Positions 49,690-62,256 of a DNA stretch of 64,000 nucleotides are shown one piece after another (positions within the stretch are counted from its first letter, which is position 1; each line of letters begins with the position of its first letter). The notes beneath the pieces are model-generated. The model was not told where the DNA came from, did no database searches, and worked only from the letters and a program-made list of their open reading frames with translations. This DNA is from Hydractinia symbiolongicarpus (taxonomy: Eukaryota; Cnidaria; Hydrozoa; Anthoathecata; Hydractiniidae): contig NC_079887.1 in the NCBI RefSeq assembly GCF_029227915.1, positions 25,357,650-25,421,649 on the forward strand. The letters run 5' to 3'. The translations under genes and the position numbers were made by a program.

Positions 49690-51530
49690 TTTAAAAAATC
49701 GTTTTGGAAATGAGTTTACTCACAGGGTACTTTCTTTGTATACATTCGACTATACGGGCCAAGCCCGGGATTTACGGGAAATCGCGGGTTTTCGTTTGCC
49801 GGCGATTAAGAAACTTTCATTAAGCGTCTCATCAAAAATAAAAACATTTCTGAAAACTACAAGTCTCATGCGTTTTAGTGGTGAAAAGATAATTTAAAAA
49901 ATCGTTCGGGAAGTGAGTTTACTCCCTGGGTACTTTCTTTGTATGCTTTTGACTATACGGGCCGAGTCCTGGGTTCACGGGAAATGGCGGGTTTTCGTTT
50001 GCCGGCGATTAAACTCCTTTTATTCAGCGTCTCATCAAAAATGAAAACATTTTTGAAAACTACAAGTCTCATGCGTTTTAGTGGTGAAAAGATAATTTAA
50101 AAGATCGTTCGGGAAATGAGTTTACTACCTGGGTACTTTCTTTGTATACTTTTGACTATACGGGCCGAGTCCTGGGTTTACGGGAAATGGCGGGTTTTCG
50201 TTTGCCGGCGATTAAACTCCTTTTATTCAGCGTCTCATCAAAAATGAAAACATTTTTAAAAACTACAAGTCTCATGGGCTTCAGTGGTGAAATAATAATT
50301 TAAAAAATCGTTCGGGAAATGAGTTTACTCCCTGGGTACTTTCTTTGTATACTTTTGACTATACGGGACAAGCCCGGGATTTACGGGAAATCGCGGGTTT
50401 TCGTTTGCCGGCGATTAAACCTCTTTCATTAGGCGTCTCATTAAAAATGAAAACATTTTTGAAAACTACAAGTCTCATTCGTTCTAGTGGTGCAGAAATA
50501 ATTTAAAAAATCGTTCGGGAAATGAGTTTACTCAAAGGGTACTTTCTTTGTATACTTTTGATTATACGGGCCGAGTCGGGGATTTACAGGAAATCGCGGG
50601 TTTTCGTTTGCCGGCGATTAAACTTCTTTTATCCAGCGTCTCATCAAAAATGAAAACATTTTTGAAAACTACAAGTCTCATGCGTTTTAGTGGTGAAAAG
50701 ATAATTTAAAAAATCGTTTTGGAAATGAGTTTACTCACAGGGTACTTTCTTTGTATACATTCGACTATAAGGGCCAAGCCCGGGATTTACGGGAAATCGC
50801 GGGTTTTCGTTTGGCGGCGATTAAACCACTTTCATTAAGCGTCTCATCAAAAATAAAAACATTTCTGAAAACTACAAGTCTCATGCGTTTTAGTGGTGAA
50901 AAAATAATTTAAAAAATCGTTCGGGAAATGAGTTTACTCCCTGGGTACTTTCTTTGTATACTTTTGACTACACGGGCCGAGTCCGGGATTTACGGGAAAT
51001 CGCGGGTTTTAGTTTGCCGGCGATTAAACTTCTTTTATCCAGCGTCTCATCAAAAATGAAAACATTTTTAAAAACCAAAAGTCTCATGCGTTTTAGTGGT
51101 GAAAAAATAATATAAAAAATCGTTCGGGAAATGAGTTTACTCCCTGGGTACTTTCTTTGTATACTTTTGACTATACGGGCCGAGTCCTGGGTTTACGGGA
51201 AATGGCGGGTTTCGTTTGCCGGCGATTAAACTCCTTTTATTCAGCGTCTCATCAAAAATGAAAACATTTTTAAAAACTACAAGTCTCATGGGCTTTAGTG
51301 GTGAAATAATAATTTAAAAAATCGTTTTGGAAATGGGTTTACTCACAGGGTACTTTCTTTGTATACATTCGACTATACGGGCCAAGCCCGGGATTTACGG
51401 GAAATCGCGGGTTTTCGTTTGCCGGCGATTAAACCACTTTCATTAAGCGTCTCATCAAAAATAAAAACATTTCTGAAAACTACAAGTCTCATGCGTTTTA
51501 GTGGAGAAAAAATAATTTAAAAAATCGTTC
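49690..51530. repeat. Block re-used at about 58,657-60,497 (offset 8,967 bp)
   Basis: Shared private markers are GGGAAGTGAGTTTAC (49,908 and 58,875), TTTGTATGCTTTTGAC, AAAAGATCGTTCGG, GGGCTTCAGTGG, AAAAACCAAAAGTC and the one-base loss GGCGGGTTTCGTTTGCC. The part from 50,446 is also present at 54,523, so this stretch exists three times. Confidence 0.85.
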
Positions 51531-52142
51531 GGGAAATGAGTTTACTCAAAGAGTACTTTCTTTGTATACTTTTGACTATACGGGCCGAGTCCGGGATTTA
51601 CGGGAAATCGCGGGTTTTCGTTTGCCGGCAATTAAACTTCTTTTATCCAGCGTCTCATCAAAAATGAAAACATTTTTGAAAACTACAAGTCTCATGCGTT
51701 TTAGTGGTGAAAAGATAATTTAAAAAATCGTTTTGGAAATGAGTTTACTTACAGGGTACTTTCTTTGTATACATTCGACTATACGGGCCAAGCCCGGGAT
51801 TTACGGGAAATCGCGGGTTTTTGTTTGCTGGCGATTAAACCACTTTCATTAAGCGTCTCATCAAAAATAAAAACATTTTTGAAAACTACAAGTCTCATGC
51901 GTTTTAGTGGTGAAAAGATAATTTAAAAAATCGTTTTGGAAATAAGTTTACTCACAGGGTACTTTCTTTGTATACATTCGACTATACGGGCCAAGCCCGG
52001 GATTTACGGGAAATCGCGGGTTTTCGTTTGCCGGCGATTAAACAACTTTCATTAAGCGTCTCATCAAAAATAAAAACATTTCTGAAAACTACAAGTCTCA
52101 TGCGTTTTAGTGGTGAAAAAATAATTTAAAAAATCGTTCGGG

Positions 52143-52292
52143 AAATGAGTTTACTCCCTGGGTACTTTCTTTGTATACTTTTGACTATACGGGCCGAGTC
52201 CTGGGTTTACGGGAAATGGCGGGTTTTCGTTTGCCGGCGATTAAACCACTTTCATTAGGCGTCTCATCAAAAATGAAAAAAAATCGTTCGGG
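52143..52292 (+). repeat. 150-bp short monomer, copy 8
   Basis: Single, directly upstream of the 73-bp unit monomer. Its left neighbour has AATAAGTTTACTCACAGG. Confidence 0.9.
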
Positions 52293-52387
52293 AAATGAGT
52301 TTACTCACAGGGTACTTTCTTTGTATACATTCGACTATACGGGCCAAGCCAGGATTTAAGGGAAATCGCGGGTTTTTGTTTGCCGGC

Positions 52388-52460
52388 ATTCTTTGCATAC
52401 ATTTGACTATACTGGCCGAGTCCGGGGTTTACGGGAAATGGCGGGTTTTTGTTTGCCGGC
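52388..52460 (+). repeat. 73-bp partial unit, type II, copy 5
   Basis: Followed by AGTGTTGAAAAGATAA and ATCGCTTTGG, two private changes shared with the copies at 56,465 and 62,352 but not 47,903. Confidence 0.9.
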
Positions 52461-53321
52461 GATTAAACTTCTTTTATTCAGCGTCTCATGAAAAATGAAA
52501 ACATTTTTGAAAACTACAAGTCTCACGCGTTTTAGTGTTGAAAAGATAATTTAAAAAATCGCTTTGGAAATGAGTTTACTCACAGGGCACTTTCTTTGTA
52601 TACATTCGACTATACGGCCAAGCCCGTGATTTACGGGAAATCGCGGGTTTTCATTTGCCGGCGATTAAACCCCTTTCATTAAGCGTGTCATCAAAAATGA
52701 AAACATTTTTGAAATCTACAAGTCTCATGCGTTTTAGTGGTGAAAAGATAATATAAAAAATCGTTTTGGAAATGAGTTTACTCAAAGGGTACTTTCTTTG
52801 TATACTTTTGACTATACGGGCCGAGTCCAGGATTTACGGGAAATCGCGGGTTTTCGTTTGCCGGCGATTAAACTTCTTTTATCCAGCGTCTCATCAAAAA
52901 TGAAAACATTTTTGAGAACTACAAGTCTCATGCGTTTTAGTGGTGAAAAGATAATTTAAAAAATCGTTTTGGAAATGAGTTTACTCACAGGACACTTTCT
53001 TTGTATACATTCGACTATACGGGCCAAGCCCGTGATTTACGGGAAATCGCGGGTTTTCATTTGCCGGCGATTAAACCCCTTTCATTAAGCGTATCATCAA
53101 AAATGAAAACATTTTTGGAAACTACAAGTCTCATGCGTTTTAGTGGAGAAAAAATAATTTAAAAAATCGTTCGGGAAATGAGTTTACTCCCTGGGTACTT
53201 TCTTTGTATACATTCGACTATACGGGACAAGCCCGGGATTTACGGGAAATCGCGGGTTTTCGTTTGCCGCCGATTAAACCTCTTTCATTAAGCGTCTCAT
53301 TAAAAATGAAAACATTTTTGA

Positions 53322-54945
53322 AAACTATAAGTCTCATTCGTTCTAGTGGTGCAGAAATAATTTAAAAAATCGTTCGGGAAATGAGTTTACTCAAAGGGTA
53401 CTTTCTTTGTATACTTTTGACTATACGGGCCGAGTCCAGGATTTACGGGAAATCGCGGGTTTTCGTTTGCCGGCGATTAAACTTCTTTTATCCAGCGTCT
53501 CATCAAAAATGAAGACATTTTTGAGAACTACAAGTCTCATGCGTTTTAGTGGTGAAAAGATAATTTAAAAAATCGTTTTGGAAATGAGTTTACTCACAGG
53601 ACACTTTCTTTGTATACATTCGACTATACGGGCCAAGCCCGTGATTTACGGGAAATCGCGGGTTTTCATTTGCCGGCGATTAAACCCCTTTCATTAAGCG
53701 TATCATCAAAAATGAAAACATTTTTGAAAACTACAAGTCTCATTCGTTCTAGTGGTGCAGAAATAATTTAAAAAATCGTTCGGGAAATGAGTTTACTCAA
53801 AGGGTACTTTCTTTGTATACTTTTGATTATACGGGCCGAGTCGGGGATTTACAGGAAATCGCGGGTTTTCGTTTGCCGGCGATTAAACTTCTTTTATCCA
53901 GCGTCTCATCAAAAATGAAAACATTTTTGAAAACTACAAGTCTCATGCGTTTTAGTGGTGAAAAGATAATTTAAAAAATCGTTTTGGAAATGAGTTTACT
54001 CACAGGGTACTTTCTTTGTATACATTCGACTATAAGGGCCAAGCCCGGGATTTACGGGAAATCGCGGGTTTTCGTTTGGCGGCGATTAAACCACTTTCAT
54101 TAAGCGTCTCATCAAAAATAAAAACATTTCTGAAAACTATAAGTCTCATTCGTTCTAGTGGTGCAGAAATAATTTAAAAAATCGTTCGGGAAATGAGTTT
54201 ACTCAAAGGGTACTTTCTTTGTATACTTTTGACTATACGGGCCGAGTCCAGGATTTACGGGAAATCGCGGGTTTTCGTTTGCCGGCGATTAAACTTCTTT
54301 TATCCAGCGTCTCATCAAAAATGAAGACATTTTTGAGAACTACAAGTCTCATGCGTTTTAGTGGTGAAAAGATAATTTAAAAAATCGTTTTGGAAATGAG
54401 TTTACTCACAGGACACTTTCTTTGTATACATTCGACTATACGGGCCAAGCCCGTGATTTACGGGAAATCGCGGGTTTTCATTTGCCGGCGATTAAACCCC
54501 TTTCATTAAGCGTATCATCAAAAATGAAAACATTTTTGAAAACTACAAGTCTCATTCGTTCTAGTGGTGCAGAAATAATTTAAAAAATCGTTCGGGAAAT
54601 GAGTTTACTCAAAGGGTACTTTCTTTGTATACTTTTGATTATACGGGCCGAGTCGGGGATTTACAGGAAATCGCGGGTTTTCGTTTGCCGGCGATTAAAC
54701 TTCTTTTATCCAGCGTCTCATCAAAAATGAAAACATTTTTGAAAACTACAAGTCTCATGCGTTTTAGTGGTGAAAAGATAATTTAAAAAATCGTTTTGGA
54801 AATGAGTTTACTCACAGGGTACTTTCTTTGTATACATTCGACTATAAGGGCCAAGCCCGGGATTTACGGGAAATCGCGGGTTTTCGTTTGGCGGCGATTA
54901 AACCACTTTCATTAAGCGTCTCATCAAAAATAAAAACATTTCTGA
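53322..54945. repeat. Tandem duplication, 812-bp unit (four monomers)
   Basis: About 53,322-54,133 is followed by 54,134-54,945. Both carry GAGTCCAGGATTT, ATGAAGACATTTTTGAG, TTTTGATTATACGGG with GAGTCGGGG, and CTATAAGGGCCAAG. It lies inside the larger 4,077-bp pattern, so it happened as a separate event. Confidence 0.85.
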
Positions 54946-56219
54946 AAACTACAAGTCTCATGCGTTTTAGTGGTGAAAAAATAATTTAAAAAATCCTTCG
55001 GGAAATGAGTTTACTCCCTGGGTACTTTCTTTGTATACTTTTGACTACACGGGCCGCGTCCGGGATTTACGGGAAATCGCGGGTTTTAGTTTGCCGGCGA
55101 TTAAACTTCTTTTATCCAGCGTCTCATCAAAAATGAAAACATTTTTAAAAACCAAAAGTCTCATGCGTTTTAGTGGTGAAAAAATAATATAAAAAATCGT
55201 TCGGGAAATGAGTTTACTCCCTGGGTACTTTCTTTGTATACTTTTGACTATACGGGCCGAGTCCTGGGTTTACGGGAAATGGCGGGTTTCGTTTGCCGGC
55301 GATTAAACTCCTTTTATTCAGCGTCTCATCAAAAATGAAAACATTTTTAAAAACTACAAGTCTCATGGGCTTTAGTGGTGAAATAATAATTTAAAAAATC
55401 GTTTTGGAAATGGGTTTACTCACAGGGTACTTTCTTTGTATACATTCGACTATACGGGCGAAGCCCGGGATTTACGGGAAATCGCGGGTTTTCGTTTGCC
55501 GGCGATTAAACCACTTTCATTAAGCGTCTCATCAAAAATAAAAACATTTCTGAAAACTACAAGTCTCATGCGTTTTAGTGGTGAAAAAATAATTTAAAAA
55601 ATCGTTCGGGAAATGAGTTTACTCAAAGAGTACTTTCTTTGTATACTTTTGACTATACGGGCCGAGTCCGGGATTTACGGGAAATCGCGGGTTTTCGTTT
55701 GCCGGCAATTAAACTTCTTTTATCCAGCGTCTCATCAAAAATGAAAACATTTTTGAAAACTACAAGTCTCATGCGTTTTAGTGGTGAAAAGATAATTTAA
55801 AAAATCGTTTTGGAAATGAGTTTACTTACAGGGTACTTTCTTTGTATACATTCGACTATACGGGCCAAGCCCGGGATTTACGGGAAATCGCGGGTTTTTG
55901 TTTGCTGGCGATTAAACCACTTTCATTAAGCGTCTCATCAAAAATGAAAACATTTTTGAAAACTACAAGTCTCATGCGTTTTAGTGGTGAAAAGATAATT
56001 TAAAAAATCGTTTTGGAAATAAGTTTACTCACAGGGTACTTTCTTTGTATACATTCGACTATACGGGCCAAGCCCGGGATTTACGGGAAATCGCGGGTTT
56101 TCGTTTGCCGGCGATTAAACCACTTTCATTAAGCGTCTCATCAAAAATAAAAACATTTCTGAAAACTACAAGTCTCATGCGTTTTAGTGGTGAAAAAATA
56201 ATTTAAAAAATCGTTCGGG

Positions 56220-56369
56220 AAATGAGTTTACTCCCTGGGTACTTTCTTTGTATACTTTTGACTATACGGGCCGAGTCCTGGGTTTACGGGAAATGGCGGG
56301 TTTTCGTTTGCCGGCGATTAAACCACTTTCATTAGGCGTCTCATCAAAAATGAAAAAAAATCGTTCGGG
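56220..56369 (+). repeat. 150-bp short monomer, copy 9
   Basis: Offset 4,077 bp from copy 8, with the same neighbours on both sides. Confidence 0.9.
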
Positions 56370-56464
56370 AAATGAGTTTACTCACAGGGTACTTTCTTTG
56401 TATACATTCGACTATACGGGCCAAGCCAGGATTTAAGGGAAATCGCGGGCTTTTGTTTGCCGGC

Positions 56465-56537
56465 ATTCTTTGCATACATTTGACTATACTGGCCGAGTCC
56501 GGGGTTTACGGGAAATGGCGGGTTTTTGTTTGCCGGC
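56465..56537 (+). repeat. 73-bp partial unit, type II, copy 6
   Basis: Offset 4,077 bp from copy 5. The upstream monomer reads CGCGGGCTTTTG, a private change. Confidence 0.9.
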
Positions 56538-59500
56538 GATTAAACTTCTTTTATTCAGCGTCTCATGAAAAATGAAAACATTTTTGAAAACTACAAGTCT
56601 CACGCGTTTTAGTGTTGAAAAGATAATTTAAAAAATCGCTTTGGAAATGAGTTTACTCACAGGGCACTTTCTTTGTATACATTCGACTATACGGGCCAAG
56701 CCCGTGATTTACGGGAAATCGCGGGTTTTCATTTGCCGGCGATTAAACCCCTTTCATTAAGCGTGTCATCAAAAATGAAAACATTTTTGAAATCTACAAG
56801 TCTCATGCGTTTTAGTGGTGAAAAGATAATTTAAAAAATCGTTTTGGAAATGAGTTTACTCAAAGGGTACTTTCTTTGTATACTTTTGACTATACGGGCC
56901 GAGTCCAGGATTTACGGGAAATCGCGGGTTTTCGTTTGCCGGCGATTAAACTTCTTTTATCCAGCGTCTCATCAAAAATGAAAACATTTTTGAGAACTAC
57001 AAGTCTCATGCGTTTTAGTGGTGAAAAGATAATTTAAAAAATCGTTTTGGAAATGAGTTTACTCACAGGACACTTTCTTTGTATACATTCGACTATACGG
57101 GCCAAGCCCGTGATTTACGGGAAATCGCGGGTTTTCATTTGCCGGCGATTTAACCCCTTTCATTAAGCGTATCATCAAAAATGAAAACATTTTTGAAAAC
57201 TACAAGTCTCATGCGTTTTAGTGGAGAAAAAATAATTTAAAAAATCGTTCGGGAAATGAGTTTACTCCCTGGGTACTTTCTTTGTATACATTCGACTATA
57301 CGGGACAAGCCCGGGATTTACGGGAAATCGCGGGTTTTCGTTTGCCGCCGATTAAACCTCTTTCATTAAGCGTCTCATTAAAAATGAAAACATTTTTGAA
57401 AACTATAAGTCTCATTCGTTCTAGTGGTGCAGAAATAATTTAAAAAATCGTTCGGGAAATGAGTTTACTCAAAGGGTACTTTCTTTGTATACTTTTGACT
57501 ATACGGGCCGAGTCCAGGATTTACGGGAAATCGCGGGTTTTCGTTTGCCGGCGATTAAACTTCTTTTATTCAGCGTCTCATCAAAAATGAAGACATTTTT
57601 GAGAACTACAAGTCTCATGCGTTTTAGTGGTGAAAAGATAATTTAAAAAATCGTTTTGGAAATGAGTTTACTCACAGGACACTTTCTTTGTATACATTCG
57701 ACTATACGGGCCAAGCCCGTGATTTACGGGAAATCGCGGGTTTTCATTTGCCGGCGATTAAACCCCTTTCATTAAGCGTATCATCAAAAATGAAAACATT
57801 TTTGAAAACTACAAGTCTCATGCGTTTTAGTGGAGAAAAAATAATTTAAAAAATCGTTCGGGAAATGAGTTTACTCCCTGGGTACTTTCTTTGTATACAT
57901 TCGACTATACGGGACAAGCCCGGGATTTACGGGAAATCGCGGGTTTTCGTTTGCCGGCGATTAAACCTCTTTCATTAAGCGTCTCATTAAAAATGAAAAC
58001 ATTTTTGAAAACTATAAGTCTCATTCGTTCTAGTGGTGCAGAAATAATTTAAAAAATCGTTCGGGAAATGAGTTTACTCAAAGAGTACTTTCTTTGTATA
58101 CATTCGACTATACGGGACAAGCCCGGGATTTACGGGAAATCGCGGGTTTTCGTTTGCCGGCAATTAAACTTCTTTTATCCAGCGTCTCATCAAAAATGAA
58201 AACATTTTTGAAAACTACAAGTCTCATGCATTTTAGTGGAGAAAAAATAATTTAAAAAATCGTTCGGGAAATGAGTTTACTCCCTGGGTACTTTCTTTGT
58301 ATACATTCGACTATACGGGACAAGCCCGGGATTTACGGGAAATCGCGGGTTTTCGTTTGCCGGCGATTAAACCTCTTTCATTAAGCGTCTCATTAAAAAT
58401 GAAAACATTTTTGAAAACTATAAGTCTCATTCGTTCTAGTGGTGCAGAAATAATTTAAAAAATCGTTCGGGAAATGAGTTTACTCAAAGAGTACTTTCTT
58501 TGTATACTTTTGACTATACGGGCCGAGTCCGGGATTTACGGGAAATCGCGGGTTTTCGTTTGCCGGCAATTAAACTTCTTTTATCCAGCGTCTCATCAAA
58601 AATGAAAACATTTTTGAAAACTACAAGTCTCATGCGTTTTAGTGGTGAAAAGATAATTTAAAAAATCGTTTTGGAAATGAGTTTACTCACAGGGTACTTT
58701 CTTTGTATACATTCGACTATACGGGCCAAGCCCGGGATTTACGGGAAATCGCGGGTTTTCGTTTGCCGGCGATTAAACCACTTTCATTAAGCGTCTCATC
58801 AAAAATAAAAACATTTCTGAAAACTACAAGTCTCATGCGTTTTAGTGGTGAAAAGATAATTTAAAAAATCGTTCGGGAAGTGAGTTTACTCCCTGGGTAC
58901 TTTCTTTGTATGCTTTTGACTATACGGGCCGAGTCCTGGGTTCACGGGAAATGGCGGGTTTTCGTTTGCCGGCGATTAAACTCCTTTTATTCAGCGTCTC
59001 ATCAAAAATGAAAACATTTTTGAAAACTACAAGTCTCATGCGTTTTAGTGGTGAAAAGATAATTTAAAAGATCGTTCGGGAAATGAGTTTACTACCTGGG
59101 TACTTTCTTTGTATACTTTTGACTATACGGGCCGAGTCCTGGGTTTACGGGAAATGGCGGGTTTTCGTTTGCCGGCGATTAAACTCCTTTTATTCAGCGT
59201 CTCATCAAAAATGAAAACATTTTTAAAAACTACAAGTCTCATGGGCTTCAGTGGTGAAATAATAATTTAAAAAATCGTTCGGGAAATGAGTTTACTCCCT
59301 GGGTACTTTCTTTGTATACTTTTGACTATACGGGACAAGCCCGGGATTTACGGGAAATCGCGGGTTTTTGTTTGCCAGCGATTAAACCTCTTTCATTAAG
59401 CGTCTCATTAAAAATGAAAACATTTTTGAAAACTACAAGTCTCATTCGTTCTAGTGGTGCAGAAATAATTTAAAAAATCGTTCGGGAAATGAGTTTACTC

Positions 59501-60905
59501 AAAGGGTACTTTCTTTGTATACTTTTGATTATACGGGCCGAGTCAAGGATTTACGGGAAATCGCGGGTTTTCGTTTGCCGGCGATTAAACTTCTTTTATC
59601 CAGCGTCTCATCAAAAATGAAAACGTTTTTGAAAACTACAAGTCTCATGCGTTTTAGTGGTGAAAAGATAATTTAAAAAATCGTTTTGGAAATGAGTTTA
59701 CTCACAGGGTACTTTCTTTGTATACATTCGACTATAAGGGCCAAGACCGGGATTTACGGGAAATCGCGGGTTTTCGTTTGGCGGCGATTAAACCACTTTC
59801 ATTAAGCGTCTCATCAAAAATAAAAACATTTCTGAAAACTACAAGTCTCATGCGTTTTAGTGGTGAAAAAATAATTTAAAAAATCGTTCGGGAAATGAGT
59901 TTACTCCCTGGGTACTTTCTTTGTATACTTTTGACTATACGGGCCGAGTCCAGGATTTACGGGAAATCGCGGGTTTTAGTTTGCCGGCGATGAAACTTCT
60001 TTTATCCAGCGTCTCATCAAAAATGAAAACATTTTTAAAAACCAAAAGTCTCATACGTTTTAGTGGTGAAAAAATAATATAAAAAATCGTTCGGGAAATG
60101 AGTTTACTCCATGGGTACTTTCTTTGTATACTTTTGACTATACGGGCCGAGTCCTGGGTTTACGGGAAATGGCGGGTTTCGTTTGCCGGCGATTAAACTC
60201 CTTTTATTCAGCGTCTCATCAAAAATGAAAACATTTTTAAAAACTACAAGTCTCATGGGCTTTAGTGGTGAAATAATAATTTAAAAAATCGTTTTGGAAA
60301 TGAGTTTACTCACAGGGTACTTTCTTTGTATACATTCGACTATACGGGCCAAGCCCGGGATTTACGGGAAATCGCGGGTTTTCGTTTGCCGGCGATTAAA
60401 CCACTTTCATTAAGCGTCTCATCAAAAATAAAAACATTTCTGAAAACTACAAGTCTCATGCGTTTTAGTGGTGAAAAAATAATTTAAGAAATCGTTCGGG
60501 AAATGAGTTTACTCCCTGGGTACTTTCTTTGTATACTTTTGGCTATACGGGCCGAGTCCGGGATTCACGGGAAGTCGCGGGTTTTCGTTTGAGGGCGATT
60601 AAACTTCTTTTATTCAGCGTCTCATCAAAAATGAAAACATTTTTATAAACTACAAGTCTCATGGGCTTTAGTGGTGAAATAATAATTTAAAAAATCGTTC
60701 GGGAAATACGTTTACACCCTGGGTACTTTCTTTGTATACTTTTGACTATACGGGCTGAGTCCGGGAGTTACGGGAAATCGCGGGTTTTCGTGTGCCGGCG
60801 ATTAAACCTCTTTCATTAAGCGTCTTATTAAAAATGAAAACATTTTTGAAAACTACAAGTCTCATTCGTTCTAGTGGTGCAGAAATAATTTAAAAATCGT
60901 TCGGG

Positions 60906-61054
60906 AAATGAGTTTACTTACAGGGTACTTTCTTTGTATACATTCGACATTACGGGCCAAGCCCAGGATTTAAGGGAAATCGCGGATTTTCGTTTGCCGG
61001 CGATTAAACCACTTTCATTAGGTGTTTCATCAAAAATGAAAAAAAATCGTTCGG
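60906..61054 (+). repeat. 149-bp short monomer, copy 10
   Basis: Same junction as the 150-bp units but one G shorter in the linker (GTTCGGAAATG). It stands away from any 73-bp unit and carries GGTGTTTCATC and CGACATTACGGG, so it is the most diverged of the short monomers. Confidence 0.85.
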
Positions 61055-61663
61055 AAATGAGTTTACTCCCTGGGTACTTTCTTTGTATACTTTTGACTAT
61101 ACGGGCCGAGTCCGGGATTTACGGGAAATCGCGGGTTTTCGTTTGCCGGCGATTAAACTTCTTTTATCCAGCGTCTCATCAAAAATGAAAACATTTTTGA
61201 AAACTACAAGTCCCATGCGTTTTAGTGGTGAAAAGATAATTTAAAAAATCCTTTTGGAAATGAGTTTACTCACAGGGTACTTTCTTTGTATACATTCGAC
61301 TATATGGGCCAAGCCCGGGATTTACGGAAAATGGCGGGTTTTCGTTTGCCGGCGATTAAACCACTTTCATTAAGCGTCTCATCAAAAATAAAAACATTTC
61401 TGAAAACTACAAGTCTCATGCGTTTTAGTGGTGAAAAAATAATTTAAAAAATCGTTCAGGAAATGAGTTTACTCCCTGGGTACTTTCTTTGTATACTTTT
61501 GACTATATGGGCCGAGTCCGGGATTTACGGGAAATCGCGGGTTTTCGTTTGCCGGCGATTAAACTTCTTTTATTCAGCGTCTCATCAAAAATGAAAACAT
61601 TTTTGAAAACTACAAGTCTCATGCGTTTTAGTGGTGAAAAAATAATATAAAAAATCGTTCGGG

Positions 61664-61858
61664 AAATGAGTTTACTCCCTGGGTACTTTCTTTGTATACT
61701 TTTGACTATACGGGCCGAGTCCTGGGTTTACGGGAAATGGCCGGTTTTCGTTTGCCGGCGATTAAACTCCTTTTATTCAGCGTCTCATCAAAAATGAAAA
61801 CATTTTTAAAAACTACAAGTCTCATGGGCTTTAGTGGTAATTTAAAAAATTCTTTTGG
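61664..61858 (+). repeat. 195-bp monomer, 8-bp tail deletion, copy 1
   Basis: The tail reads AGTGGTAATTTAAAAAAT, lacking GAAATAAT or equivalent. The length 195 is a multiple of 3, which lets a spurious 118-codon frame run through it (61,692-62,048). Confidence 0.85.
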
Positions 61859-62061
61859 AAATGAGTTTACTCACAGGGTACTTTCTTTGTATACATTCGA
61901 CTATATGGGCCAAGCCCGGGATTTACGGGAAATCGCGGGTTTTCGTTTGCCGGCGATTAAACCACTTTCATTAAGCGTCTCATCAAAAATAAAAACATTT
62001 CTGAAAACTACAAGTCTCATGCGTTTTAGTGGTGAAAAAATAATTTAAAAAATCGTTCAGG

Positions 62062-62256
62062 AAATGAGTTTACTCCCTGGGTACTTTCTTTGTATACTTT
62101 TGACTATACGGGCCGAGTCCTGGGTTTACGGGAAATGGCCGGTTTTCGTTTGCCGGCGATTAAACTCCTTTTATTCAGCGTCTCATCAAAAATGAAAACA
62201 TTTTTAAAAACTACAAGTCTCATGGGCTTTAGTGGTAATTTAAAAAATCCTTTTGG
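62062..62256 (+). repeat. 195-bp monomer, 8-bp tail deletion, copy 2
   Basis: Repeats copy 1 at a 398-bp offset (203 + 195), with GGAAATGGCCGG in both. The linker reads AATCCTTTTGG against AATTCTTTTGG in copy 1. Confidence 0.85.

Larger units (their letters stand above)
50446..53745. repeat. Left copy of a 3.3-kb duplication (offset 4,077 bp)
   Basis: Matches 54,523-57,822 through GAGTCGGGGATTTACAGG, GAAATGGGTTTACTCACAGG, the 150- and 73-bp units, TTTGCCGCCGATT and ATGAAGACATTTTTGAG. It is the longest duplication traced in the window. Confidence 0.85.
54523..57822. repeat. Right copy of the 3.3-kb duplication
   Basis: Matches 50,446-53,745. Small differences include GGGCCGCGTCC near 55,052, GGGCGAAGCCC near 55,457, CGATTTAACCCC near 57,147 and TTATTCAGCG near 57,568. 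Confidence 0.85.
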